Source of the DNA: a bacterium
Lineage (GTDB): Bacteria > Actinomycetota > Thermoleophilia > Solirubrobacterales > Solirubrobacteraceae
DNA length: 48,879 nucleotides
NCBI GenBank assembly: GCA_021323635.1
Contig: JAJPKQ010000024.1
Coordinates: 1 to 48,879, forward strand
Reading direction: 5' to 3'
This document shows positions 17,701-25,350 of the stretch, piece after piece. Each line of letters begins with the position of its first letter. Within the stretch, counting starts at the first letter, position 1. Both the position numbers and the translations under genes were made by a program. The notes under the pieces are model-generated. The model did not search any database and was not told the origin of the DNA. It worked only from the letters and a program-made list of their open reading frames with translations.

Positions 17701-18527
17701 AATACCTCATGACTCGATTGGTCCGCTCCGAGGATCGACTGGCGCAGCTGGTTCAGGAGGCTCTACATCGCGCAACGATGGAGATCGGTGCTCTGTCTTT
17801 TACGATGCGCAGTCTCAATGCCCGCTTGAGCGACTCAGGCCGACACGCGGCGGCAGTTGCACTGTATGCGGAAGAGTTGCTTCGTCATCTCGATCGTCCC
17901 GAGTTCGAGCAGCACGTAGCCCATGCAGCAGGACTTTTTCACGACATAGGAATGACCGCAGTCCCAGATCATATATTCGAGTCGGACAAGGGTCTCGATG
18001 TATCCGACTGGGATGCGATCAGGCGCCATCCGATCGACGGGTCACACCTGATATCGCAGTTCCCAGACTATCGTGCAGCCGCCGATGCCATTATGTCGCA
18101 TCATGAGCGTTGGGACGGCACTGGCTATCCGGACGGCTTGATCGGTGGAGAGATTCCATTCCTGGCTCGCGTACTAGCAATATGTGAGGCGTACGATGTC
18201 ATGACCGCTGCCTCTTCATACGCTTGCATTGGCGATAGTAGTCGTGCTTTAGAAGAGATCCGAGCCAACTCCGGCTCACAGTTCGATCCTGAGCTTGCGG
18301 AAGCGTTCATCGCGCTGCGCATATCGGCAGATGATACGGTAATAGTCAACGCAAGCCTTGAGTCGGAGCTGGACAAGGAGAGAAGGATCCTGATCGGCCA
18401 CGCCAAGCCGTCGCCCAGTCACGAGCCGCCCAAATCAGCAGAGCGCACTGTTCGGAAAACAGTGCATATATGGAATACGGCCAAGCGACTCGGAACAAGC
18501 CAGCGCGGATCGCGGGTTGGCGCCTAG
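14736..18527 (+). CDS. Giant membrane protein: MFS-like domain, two tandem homologous membrane modules, HD-GYP domain
   Basis: About 1263 residues. Residues 1-440 resemble an MFS transporter (SELGGWFAMVALPLAIY at the start), with an unusual hydrophilic His/Asp/Pro-rich insert near residues 125-175. Residues about 488-723 and 775-1005 are two copies of one multi-pass module: each has LLGPAPAVA, an Arg-rich cytosolic loop, then RYWLAN or RFWLAN, and ends LVRSG/E-xx-L. Residues about 1010-1210 are an HD-GYP phosphodiesterase-like domain with His1069-Asp1070, His1122-His1123 and GYP at 1130-1132. Two canonical positions differ: HDIGK is HDIGM and the late metal-ligand Asp is Glu1151 (CEAYD). HD-GYP domains usually hydrolyse c-di-GMP. 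G+C is visibly lower than neighbours. Leaderless start at 14736; ATG at 14730 is possible. Ligand unknown. Confidence 0.85.
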   Translation: MWLADAPRLRRVVLAYSLSELGGWFAMVALPLAIYSHTHSSLAVGGLLAAGSLPAALAPAIVARVEMMERRGGIALLFLIAGVAAGLLALLLWHFWLPVIFPVFALQNGATFAGVAMLRAEGVHPHNPIAPQHHDGDFSLHLAARQVPPGDYPDATPADEVDTATPHQETIHRANAAFNLAMSLAMVIGPATAGLAVTALHPPLAMLIAAAALAAAAAPILSLDLYRIRDTQTTVRALLAQAANHLRSSPHVGPLLRAEALALLFFTAVVPLDVAYSKSTLRAGAAGYAALIGVWGAGMIAGSITFARYRRPPARARSRLRPPPSLSLFLSVGTAAVALAYIGFFAAPALPDALIAAFAGGAGNGIQWAAFLGIVQVLTPRTLLARTMAATEALRATTPFLGVLFGGVLATVYSTRVAFLIAGAGTTGALAFLVRTVLKPLMSDAPSDPTLAPARTARPATPTEQVQQRVQPKLPISPRSLPLTLIRLIRSRHLYYAVSLALLLGAIIGAIITARATEWERLPLLAILTMLLLTGELIQSIIQSKAYSAGFLAIAFAACLLGPAPAVAFALLAAIPATRERRRALRYWLANLSSAAIAAFAAASLLRLVIVHVYHTPVDRLLPSISFAPAIFAVPFIFDTLNTILISWSGTAFWQTPMRTQLRTLLLPTLPVQAALGLMAAIVVIGYARIGLPFWILAFPALIAFQHLAVQLVRSGSHLDTLQRATPADSSRSKMPTSAAAHESGSHAFTSSPLPTSNGSDRQRSSFPPRKRLGMYMFYSCTSILAGGSLTLAAITTHSYEWTPLALFALLAGLAFFGEQLQITIHGQPLAASFVAYTLAMVLLGPAPAVAIGVATMVYTSARRRLAPRFWLANIAIHSTYLYAGAALAQSLAGNVHSQHAAHADRTLAFAEIVFLVFMVSMLLNFVLISIAARILWRRRFADQFRELFLPVLPAQLALGVLTTLAAIAYMNFGVSILLGGILLLALFQYLMTRLVRSEDRLAQLVQEALHRATMEIGALSFTMRSLNARLSDSGRHAAAVALYAEELLRHLDRPEFEQHVAHAAGLFHDIGMTAVPDHIFESDKGLDVSDWDAIRRHPIDGSHLISQFPDYRAAADAIMSHHERWDGTGYPDGLIGGEIPFLARVLAICEAYDVMTAASSYACIGDSSRALEEIRANSGSQFDPELAEAFIALRISADDTVIVNASLESELDKERRILIGHAKPSPSHEPPKSAERTVRKTVHIWNTAKRLGTSQRGSRVGA

Positions 18528-19940
18528 CCGCCAGCGTCAAATCTGATTCTAGCTTTCCTCGCTGTGCATCACGCGGCCACAGACACCCGCTACGGGCCAG
18601 CAGCGCAACCGCTCGACGCCTCTTCTCATACGGCGGCCGAAAGGCTCCGGTCTAGTTTGCCGCGGAAGCCTACCCCGGATTCCGCAGCTGTTGCGCTGAG
18701 CGCACTCGTCGGTCTTGCCTGTATCAGAGGCTCTAAGCGGACACGGCTCCGTTGTTATCGGTCGGCCTTTGAGGTTAGCTGCTGGAGGTGATCGTGGAGC
18801 GCTCGGAAGAGCTGACTGCACCCAAATCTGAGGAGAGCGCGTGCATGCGTCTGCCGGCTCCCGCCGACTCGCGCTTGTCGGAGCTCCGCCACTTCTCCGT
18901 CATTGTCAGCGGGCTATCGGTGTTGCATGACTAGTTACCGCCCACAGCGGCCGCGATGTCGCGACAAAGACAAGCCGCGCCTACTGGCCGCCGATGCCGC
19001 ACGTACTCCTGCCCTGACCGCTTAGCTGATCTAATCGCTTGCACGGCCTCAAGCGTTCCGCATGGTGGCAAACTCAGCCTGGGTAATGGCATCTGCAGGC
19101 AGATTCTTTGCGCCCTACGCGATGCCCATTCATGCGTTTCAAAGCGCTCAGGCACGCCATCACACCGCAGGCAGGACTGGCGGCCTGAGCGCTATCTATC
19201 TCTGTTTAGAAACGCCAAGACACCTGTATTCCTCCTTTGGTGATGCACCGAGACTCGTGCGGACTGGCCTTCAAACGTCAAGCCACCGACACTGCTCAGC
19301 TAGGAAGTGGAACGAACATAGATATAGGCCGGATTGAGTAGGTTTGATTAGAGTTGCACAGCTTTATGCAGGTTTTATTGCAAAATGCGGATTCGTGAGA
19401 AACAGCGTGCGCCCACGCCGATCCGACCTCTGGTAATGGCCTCACGACTGGCGCGCATCCCACCCGGCTTTCCGGCGCCGTCATCGTCCGGCCAGCGGTG
19501 GTCGATCCTCTCCTGCCAATGATCGAACGGCCAGTGACCTGACCGTCCGCCCGCCAGTGCTGCTATTTGCGCAGCTGATCGTGCCGGTCAGATAGCGACT
19601 GAAATGCCGCCACGGCGTCGCCTGGTTGGCCGGCTACGTGGCGCGTGGTCGCTGCCCGACCGTCCGCCGGGACTGCACATTCGAGGCGACGGCCGCCCCG
19701 CGCCCAGCAAGCGGCATCCCTCAGACACGGCCGAACACCCCCTGGCGATGAAGACGCTGTGACACGTAGAAGAGGTTGCGCGCCTATGCGTCGGCACATA
19801 CGCATGGAGCCCCGATGAGCTCGGCACGCGCGTCCCCGACCGCGGGCGACAACCGCCGACACGGGTCGCGCCGGAGCCTCCTGGGACGTGGCGCTGCGCG
19901 ATGCCCGCGTATTCGCGAGCATCGCTTCCATCAGCCTCCG
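18528..19940. other. 1.4-kb region without a recognisable gene
   Basis: Mixed composition, partly AT-richer (for example around 19320-19400). Many open frames under 125 codons occur on both strands and in several frames, none with recognisable sequence, a good start signal or consistent third-position G+C. No tRNA-like cloverleaf, element ends or long repeats were found by eye. It follows the lower-G+C HD-GYP fusion gene and may be decayed or acquired DNA. Confidence 0.5.
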
Positions 19941-20921
19941 TCAGCGCGCAGCTGCCAGCCGCTGCGCGGCAAGCTCACCGAGGGCGACCTGATGGCCCTT
20001 GAGCGGGCCAAGCAGCGCGCAGTCAAGCTGTGCGCGCTTGTAGAGCCAGTGCACGTCCGCCTCCCAGGTGAAGCCGATCCCTCCGTGCATCTGGATTGCC
20101 CCCGCCGTGACCTCGCGGCCCGCCTCGATCGCCGCGGCGGCAGCTAGCGCCGAGGCCTCCGCAATGGCCTCCTCGGCAGCATCAGCCGCCCAGGCTGCGT
20201 AGTAGGTCGCAGAGCGCGCGCTCTCCGTGAAGCGGAACATCTCCGCACAGCGGTGGGAGACCGCCTGGAAGGAGCCCACCGGAACGTCAAACTGCCGGCG
20301 CTCCTTGACGTAGGCAAGGGTCATGTCCAGCGCCCGCTGGCAGACTCCCACAAGCTCAGCGGCGAGCGCGATCAGCACGCGCCCACGCGCGGCAGCACCC
20401 AGAGCGCTCTGCGCCCCGCCTGAGACGCGCGCATAGGAGCGCGTCGGATCCACAGTGGCCACCTCCTCCACCTGCGGCTCGCGCATGAGCAGCGCCCGCC
20501 CGCCGTCGATCACGATCGCCAAGCCCGCCCCCGCTCCGTCCGCTGCCATGCTCGGCAGGCCAACCGCAGCGCGCCGCTCCCCGCTCACAAGCGTGGCCAG
20601 CAGCTCGCCGCCTGCATCGATCGTCTCGGCTGCGAGCGCAGCCGCGCTCACCGCGCTGCCCAGGAAGGGCACCGCCGCGCACGCATAGCCAAGCTCCTCC
20701 AACAGCACCGCAAGCTCGACCATCCCCAGACCGCCACCGCCGTGCTCCTCGCCCACCGCGATCCCGGTCCACCCCAGCTCCACCAGCTCGCGCCAGAGCT
20801 GCTCGTCGTAGCGGCGCTCCTCTGCGCAAGCACGCACCTTCGCAAAGGTCGAGCGCTCCGTAAGGAGGTCGTGCGCGACCGACTTGATCTCCTTCTGCTG
20901 GTCGCTCAGATCAAAGTCCAC
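19941..20921 (-). CDS. Acyl-CoA dehydrogenase, small partner subunit
   Basis: 326 residues with the acyl-CoA dehydrogenase fold: DFDLSDQQKEIKSVAHDLL at the N-terminus, GGGGLGMVELAVLLEELGYA, and the C-terminal helices YVKERRQFDVPVGSFQAVSH and QMHGGIGFTWEADVHWLYKR. It is shorter than standard enzymes (about 380) and lacks parts of the middle beta domain, and the MCAD-type catalytic Glu region is replaced by WEADVHWLYKR. Such proteins act as partners in alpha2beta2 FadE pairs of actinobacteria, for example in steroid side-chain or other bulky acyl-CoA oxidation. Start GTG at 20921 lies 19 bases after the stop of the larger dehydrogenase gene, so the two form an operon. Substrate not determined. 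Confidence 0.9.
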   Translation of the reverse strand: MDFDLSDQQKEIKSVAHDLLTERSTFAKVRACAEERRYDEQLWRELVELGWTGIAVGEEHGGGGLGMVELAVLLEELGYACAAVPFLGSAVSAAALAAETIDAGGELLATLVSGERRAAVGLPSMAADGAGAGLAIVIDGGRALLMREPQVEEVATVDPTRSYARVSGGAQSALGAAARGRVLIALAAELVGVCQRALDMTLAYVKERRQFDVPVGSFQAVSHRCAEMFRFTESARSATYYAAWAADAAEEAIAEASALAAAAAIEAGREVTAGAIQMHGGIGFTWEADVHWLYKRAQLDCALLGPLKGHQVALGELAAQRLAAAR

Positions 20922-20940
20922 AGCACCGCGCTCCTCTCTC

Positions 20941-22080
20941 TCACCGCGACTTCGGCAGCCCGAGCACGCGCTCGGCGACGATGTTCTTCAGTACCTCAGT
21001 CGTGCCGCCCTCGATCGAGTTGCCCCGCGCCCTCAGCAACTCATACGCCCATGGGTTGCCCTCAGCGAGCGCCTCGGGCCCGATCAGGTCGACCGCAAAC
21101 TGCGTCAGCTCCTGGTTGGTCTGCGACCACATCCACTTCGTCAGCGACCCCTCCGGCCCCGGCTGACCGTACTTCTCGGTCGCGGTCAGCCCCCGGTATG
21201 CGGTCAGGCGCAGGATCTCCGCGCGCATCTGCAGCTCGCCCAGCCGCGCCGCCACCAGCGGCTGCTCGATCGCGCCGCTTGCCGCCGCCTGCGCGATCAG
21301 GCGGTCAAGCAGCTGACGCAAGCGCACCTGCAGGAAGAACGCAAGCCCCGCGCGCTCGTTCATCAGCGTCGTCAGCGCCACCTTCCAGCCATTGCCCTCG
21401 CCCCCCAGCACGTTCTCAGCCGGCACCCGCGCGCCGTCGATGAACAGCTCGTTGAACTCCGGCGAGCCTGTGATCTGGCGCAGCGGGCGCACCTGCACGC
21501 CGTCCTGCTCCATGTCCATCAGGAAGTACGTCAAACCGCGGTGCTTGGGCGCGGAGGGATCAGAGCGCGCAACCAGCATGCACCACTTCGAGTACTGAGC
21601 CCCGCTCGTCCAGACCTTCTGGCCGCTGATCACCCATTCGCCGCCCTCCTTGACCGCCCGCGTCTTCAGGCTTGCGAGGTCCGAGCCCGCATCCGGCTCC
21701 GAGAAGCCCTGGCACCAGATCTCCTCGCCAGAGAGGATCGGCGCCAGGTAGCGCTCCTTCTGGCGATCGCTGCCCCAGAGCATGATCGTCGGGCCGGCCA
21801 GCAGCAGGCCCAGCACGTTTGCCGGCAGCGGCGCCCCTGAGCGACCGAGCTCCTCGAAGAAGATCGCCGATTCGGTCACGCTCGCCCCGCGCCCGCCGTA
21901 CTCCGGCGGCCAGTGCACCGCCGCCAGGCCGTCAGCCGCCAGCCGCGCCTGGAAGTCGCGCCGCCATTTGAAATGCAGGTCCTCGTCGCTCTCGGGCTCC
22001 TGCCCGGGGTCGTTGCGCGCAAACCACTCCCGCAGCTCCTCGCGGAACGCCTGCTCACGCTCTGTGAATGTCAGGTCCAC
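20941..22080 (-). CDS. Acyl-CoA dehydrogenase, large partner subunit
   Basis: 379 residues, full three-domain acyl-CoA dehydrogenase: DLTFTEREQAFREELREWF, the FAD/substrate motif WCQGFSEPDAGSDLASL, the beta domain with GQKVWTSGAQ, and the C-terminal SIEGGTTEVLKNIVAERVLG. Oxidises acyl-CoA to trans-2-enoyl-CoA with FAD, passing electrons to electron-transfer flavoprotein. The paired gene 19 bases downstream encodes a shorter homologue, the arrangement of heteromeric FadE enzymes (FadE26/FadE27, ChsE4/ChsE5 types), so the active enzyme is probably a heterotetramer. GTG at 22080 is the chosen start. No beta-oxidation partner genes lie adjacent; the cluster at 39-45 kb contains other acyl-CoA enzymes. 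Confidence 0.92.
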   Translation of the reverse strand: MDLTFTEREQAFREELREWFARNDPGQEPESDEDLHFKWRRDFQARLAADGLAAVHWPPEYGGRGASVTESAIFFEELGRSGAPLPANVLGLLLAGPTIMLWGSDRQKERYLAPILSGEEIWCQGFSEPDAGSDLASLKTRAVKEGGEWVISGQKVWTSGAQYSKWCMLVARSDPSAPKHRGLTYFLMDMEQDGVQVRPLRQITGSPEFNELFIDGARVPAENVLGGEGNGWKVALTTLMNERAGLAFFLQVRLRQLLDRLIAQAAASGAIEQPLVAARLGELQMRAEILRLTAYRGLTATEKYGQPGPEGSLTKWMWSQTNQELTQFAVDLIGPEALAEGNPWAYELLRARGNSIEGGTTEVLKNIVAERVLGLPKSR

Positions 22081-22227
22081 GGTCTATGACTCAAGCTGAG
22101 CTATCGCTGCTGGTGTTCAACCCGTCGCTCCCGGCGCCGCCAAGCGCCGCTAAGTGGGCCGCTGCGCCCGCTACGCCCGCGAGCTTAGCGACGTCCGGCG
22201 GGCGGTGCCCTTCGCGGCGCTGCGGCG

Positions 22228-22276
22228 CCCCCGATCGGGGGATCGCGGCTGCGATCGCCTGCTGCCCCATTTGGGG
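22228..22276. repeat. Palindrome and hairpin upstream of two-component operon
   Basis: CCCCCGATCGGGGG (22228-22241) is a perfect 14-bp palindrome; about 24 bases later CCCCATTTGGGG (22265-22276) can form a short hairpin. They lie between divergent genes and might be regulator sites or terminators. Confidence 0.35.
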
Positions 22277-22383
22277 GGTCGCCGGCCGCGCTCTCGCCAA
22301 GGGCGCCGCGCACGTGCCAAGCTGTATCTATGCGGGCAAGCCCCACTGAAGGCAGCCCTGCCACCGCAGAGCGGGAGGGCTCG

Positions 22384-23655
22384 ATGGTCGACTTCTCAAG
22401 CGCGGCGCTGCACCCGGCCGCGCAGCGGGCGCGTTCGCAGGGCCCTGGCGCTGCGCACGACGGCCCAGTCGCGCTTGGCAGCCTCAGTCGCGGCGGCGGG
22501 ATCGATGTCCTTGAAGTGATCTCCGATCTGCTGCTCGGCATCGGCGAGGGCTCCCCGCCCGATGCCTTCTTCTCAAGCCTCTGCGCTGCGATCTGCCAGC
22601 TGACCGCGCTGCGGCGGGCGGTGCTCTTCCGCTATGACGCCGCCCAGCGGCGGGTGCGGGCGGTCGGAGCCCACGGGGTCGAGCTTGAGCCCTATCTCGA
22701 TCTGCATGTGACGATCGAGTCGGTGCCCGTCGCCCGCCGGGCGCTGATCGAGGACGAGGTGCAGGAGGTGATCGGCGGCGAGGACTTCAGGATCCCTGCC
22801 GCGCTGCGCCAGAACCTTGCGGGCCTTACGCTCGTCTGCACCCCGATGCAGGCCGCCGGCCGCTGCGTCGGCGTGGTGATCGGCGACCGCGACCCCGCCG
22901 TGCCGCAGATGGGCGAAGAGGAACGGCTGCTGCTGCGCACGCTTGGCAAGGCGATCGCGATGGCATCGGTCGCCCGCTCGGTCACCCGCTACCACGAGCG
23001 CTCCAAGCAGCTGCAGCAGCGCATCGACCTCGCGCGCGAGATCCACGAGGCGGTCATTCAGCGCCTGTTCGGGGTCTCGCTGGCGCTCTCCTCCGATGAG
23101 CCGCTGGACCCGGAGTCACGCGAACGCTGCGCCGCCGAGCTGCAGGGAGCGCTTGCAGACCTGCGTGCGGCGCTGCAGCGGCCGCTGCGCTACAGCTCGC
23201 CGCCCGCCGGGCTGACCTTCGCGCAGGAGCTCGAGCGCCAGCAGGCGCTCCAACCCGATGCCGCAATCGAGCTGATCTCCGGATCGCCCGCCGAGGTCCC
23301 CGAGCAGCTTGAGGCGCTCGCCCAGTCGGTGCTCGTGGAGGCGCTGCGCAACGTGCGCAAGCACTCGCCCTCCGCAACGGCGCAGATAGCGCTGGCCAAC
23401 CGCGATCGCACCTTCACGCTCGAGGTGCGCAACCGCATCGAGCAGGGCGCGCGCGAGAGCGCCCGAGAGGACGCTGCTCAGCCCCCCCGGCGCCGGCAAC
23501 CCGCCGCCACGGCCGCGCCAAGCGCGCTGCAGCGCAAGGGGATCGGGCTGCATGTCGCATCGCTGGAGGCGCTCACACACGGTGGCGTCCTCGAGTACGG
23601 CGAAGCCAACCCCGGAATCTGGCAGGTCCGCCTTGTCGTCCCCAGCGACTGCTGA
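22384..23655 (+). CDS. NarL-family histidine kinase with GAF domain
   Basis: About 423 residues from ATG 22384, which has GGGAGGG just upstream; ATG 22330 in the same frame is an alternative. A GAF-like domain occupies roughly residues 30-190 (FFSSLCAAICQLTALRRAVL, then GVVIGDRDPAVPQ). The dimerisation helix has LAREIHEAVIQRLFGVSLAL, with the acceptor His followed by Glu instead of the usual Asp. The ATPase domain shows the N box VEALRNVRKHSP and a final GIGLHVASLEALTHGGVLEYG, but the middle DxGxG box is replaced by an Arg/Ala/Pro-rich stretch, as in some Streptomyces-type kinases. The adjacent response-regulator gene overlaps its 3' end by 23 bases, so the two are a translationally coupled pair. 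Confidence 0.85.
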   Translation: MVDFSSAALHPAAQRARSQGPGAAHDGPVALGSLSRGGGIDVLEVISDLLLGIGEGSPPDAFFSSLCAAICQLTALRRAVLFRYDAAQRRVRAVGAHGVELEPYLDLHVTIESVPVARRALIEDEVQEVIGGEDFRIPAALRQNLAGLTLVCTPMQAAGRCVGVVIGDRDPAVPQMGEEERLLLRTLGKAIAMASVARSVTRYHERSKQLQQRIDLAREIHEAVIQRLFGVSLALSSDEPLDPESRERCAAELQGALADLRAALQRPLRYSSPPAGLTFAQELERQQALQPDAAIELISGSPAEVPEQLEALAQSVLVEALRNVRKHSPSATAQIALANRDRTFTLEVRNRIEQGARESAREDAAQPPRRRQPAATAAPSALQRKGIGLHVASLEALTHGGVLEYGEANPGIWQVRLVVPSDC

Positions 23656-24286
23656 GCGCGAGCCGGCAGCCGCACGCAGGCTGCGCATCCTGGTTGTCGA
23701 CGACCATGAGGTCGTCCAGTGGGGTTTCCGTCTGCTCTTTGCGCAGCTCCCCTGGGTCGAGCGCTGCATCGGCGCGCGCACCGGCGCGCAGGCGCTCTCG
23801 CTCTGCGCCCGCTACGAGCCGCACGTGACGCTGCTCGATCTCTTTCTGCAGGGCGAGTCCGGGCCGGAGATCTGCGCGCGGCTGCGGGCGCAGGCCCCGG
23901 CCCCGCGCGTGATCCTGATGTCCGGTGCCGGCTCGATCTCGGCCCGCGCCGCCCGCGCCGCCGGCGCTGCGGCATTCGTCTCCAAGGAGCGCTCGGCAAA
24001 CGAGATCGTTCACGTCGTTCAGATCGTCGGCGAAGGCGGGGACTTCTTCGATGAGGAAGGGCCGAGCAAGGAGGTCCCCCTCTCAGCGCGCGAGCGCGAG
24101 GTGCTGGCGCACATCGCCCGCGGCCAGACCAACCGCGAGATCGCCGCTGCGCTCTACCTCTCTCCGCACACCGTCAAGGAGCACACGAGCACGATCTATC
24201 GCAAGCTCGGCGCCCGCAACCGTGCCGAGGCGGTCAAGCGCTCGCAGGAGCTCGGGCTGGCGCCGACGGTGACGCTGCACCGCTAG
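23633..24286 (+). CDS. NarL/FixJ-family response regulator
   Basis: Receiver plus LuxR-type helix-turn-helix, about 217 residues from TTG at 23633; the open frame extends upstream to an ATG at 23552 but that portion lies inside the kinase gene and looks non-native. Receiver: RILVVDDHEVVQWGF with the acidic pair, the phospho-acceptor Asp in HVTLLDLFLQGESGPE, the Ser of ILMSGAGS and the conserved Lys in FVSKERS. Output domain: LSAREREVLAHIARGQTNRE and IAAALYLSPHTVKEHTSTIY with RKLGARNRAEAV, the standard four-helix DNA-binding unit. It is the evident partner of the kinase at 22384-23655. Target genes are unknown; the fatty-acid operon begins 128 bases downstream but a direct link is not shown. 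Confidence 0.92.
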   Translation: MSSPATAEREPAAARRLRILVVDDHEVVQWGFRLLFAQLPWVERCIGARTGAQALSLCARYEPHVTLLDLFLQGESGPEICARLRAQAPAPRVILMSGAGSISARAARAAGAAAFVSKERSANEIVHVVQIVGEGGDFFDEEGPSKEVPLSAREREVLAHIARGQTNREIAAALYLSPHTVKEHTSTIYRKLGARNRAEAVKRSQELGLAPTVTLHR

Positions 24287-24345
24287 CGCCGGGCAGGGCG
24301 CGCAGCGAGCGCGCCGGCAAAGAGCGCCCGATGCGGCTGTAACGG

Positions 24346-24365
24346 CCCCCCGGGCGGGGGAGTTT
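24346..24365 (+). terminator. GC-rich hairpin between response regulator and fabD
   Basis: A run of C (from 24345), CGGGC loop region and a run of G (to 24360) followed by AGTTT. A plausible terminator separating the two-component operon from the fatty-acid operon. Confidence 0.4.
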
Positions 24366-24414
24366 CAGCGCGCATCGCTTACCACCCGCGCTGCCTTTCG
24401 CCACCGTTGCGCCG

Positions 24415-25350
24415 ATGTCAAAGCAGCCCACTGACACGCTCCCGACCGTGTTCCTGTTCCCGGGCCAGGGCGCGCACACGCCCGACATGCGCCGGATGGT
24501 CGAGCTCCATGCCCCCGATCTCTGCGCCCTCTGCGAGGAGCTCTGCGACGACGATCCCTTCGCGCGCGCCGCGGAGTCCACACGCTTTGCCCAGCCTGCG
24601 ATCTACTGCGCCTCCCTGGCTGCCTGGCGCGCGCTGGCGCATCGCCGCGCGCCGCTTGCGCTCGCCGGTCATTCGCTTGGCGAGCTGAGCGCGCTTGCGG
24701 CCGCCGGGGCGATCACGCCCGCCGACGGCCTGCGGCTTGCGCTCAAGCGCGGCGCGCTGATGGCGGAGGCATCCGAGCGGGGCGAGCCGCAGGGGATGCT
24801 CGCGCTGCGCGCCCCGAGCGCAGAGCAGCTTGCCGAGATCTGCGCGAGCGCAGATCTCTTCATCGCCAATCGCAACTCGCCGCGCCAGGTCGTCCTCGCG
24901 GGCACCCTGCGCGCCATCGCCCAGGCAGCGACCGCCGCAGGCGAGCTTGGCGTGCGCTCGCTGACGCTCGATGTTCGCGGCGCCTACCACACGCCGCTGA
25001 TGGCCTCCGCGGTCGAGCCCTTCGCTGCGGCCCTCGCGCAGCTGCCGATCAGCGAGCCCAAGCTGCCCGTCTACTCCTGCATCAGCGCCGCGCCCTTTGT
25101 GGACATCCGCCGGGAGCTTGCGCGGGCGCTCACCACGCCGGTGAGCTGGCAGCGCCTGATGGCCGAGCTCTGGGCGCTTGGCGCGCGCAGGCTGATCGAC
25201 GTGGGGCCCGGGCAGGTGCTTGCAGGGCTTGCGCGCCACTGCCTCCCCGACGCCGAGATCTGCGGCCCCAGCTCGCTGCTCCAGCAGCGCCCAGGCACAC
25301 GGCAGAATGACGGCGAGCAGCTTCAGGAGAAGACCTTTGATGGGCGCTAG
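24415..25350 (+). CDS. fabD: Malonyl-CoA:ACP malonyltransferase
   Basis: Loads malonate from CoA onto acyl carrier protein for type II fatty-acid synthesis. 311 residues, normal length. Motifs in order: TVFLFPGQGAHTPDM (oxyanion Gln), the nucleophile elbow AGHSLGELSAL with Ser87, and the catalytic His of RGAYHTPLMASA. The C-terminal VDVGPGQVLAGL-like segment (IDVGPGQVLAGLARHCLP) is also typical. It is the first gene of a six-gene plus-strand run; its 3' end overlaps the reductase gene by 11 bases. No good ribosome binding site precedes the ATG at 24415. Confidence 0.95.
   Translation: MSKQPTDTLPTVFLFPGQGAHTPDMRRMVELHAPDLCALCEELCDDDPFARAAESTRFAQPAIYCASLAAWRALAHRRAPLALAGHSLGELSALAAAGAITPADGLRLALKRGALMAEASERGEPQGMLALRAPSAEQLAEICASADLFIANRNSPRQVVLAGTLRAIAQAATAAGELGVRSLTLDVRGAYHTPLMASAVEPFAAALAQLPISEPKLPVYSCISAAPFVDIRRELARALTTPVSWQRLMAELWALGARRLIDVGPGQVLAGLARHCLPDAEICGPSSLLQQRPGTRQNDGEQLQEKTFDGR

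Noticed and set aside
18564-19337. Several overlapping open frames of 60-95 codons after the HD-GYP gene
   Set aside because: No recognisable sequence, no start signals, and different frames compete over the same bases.
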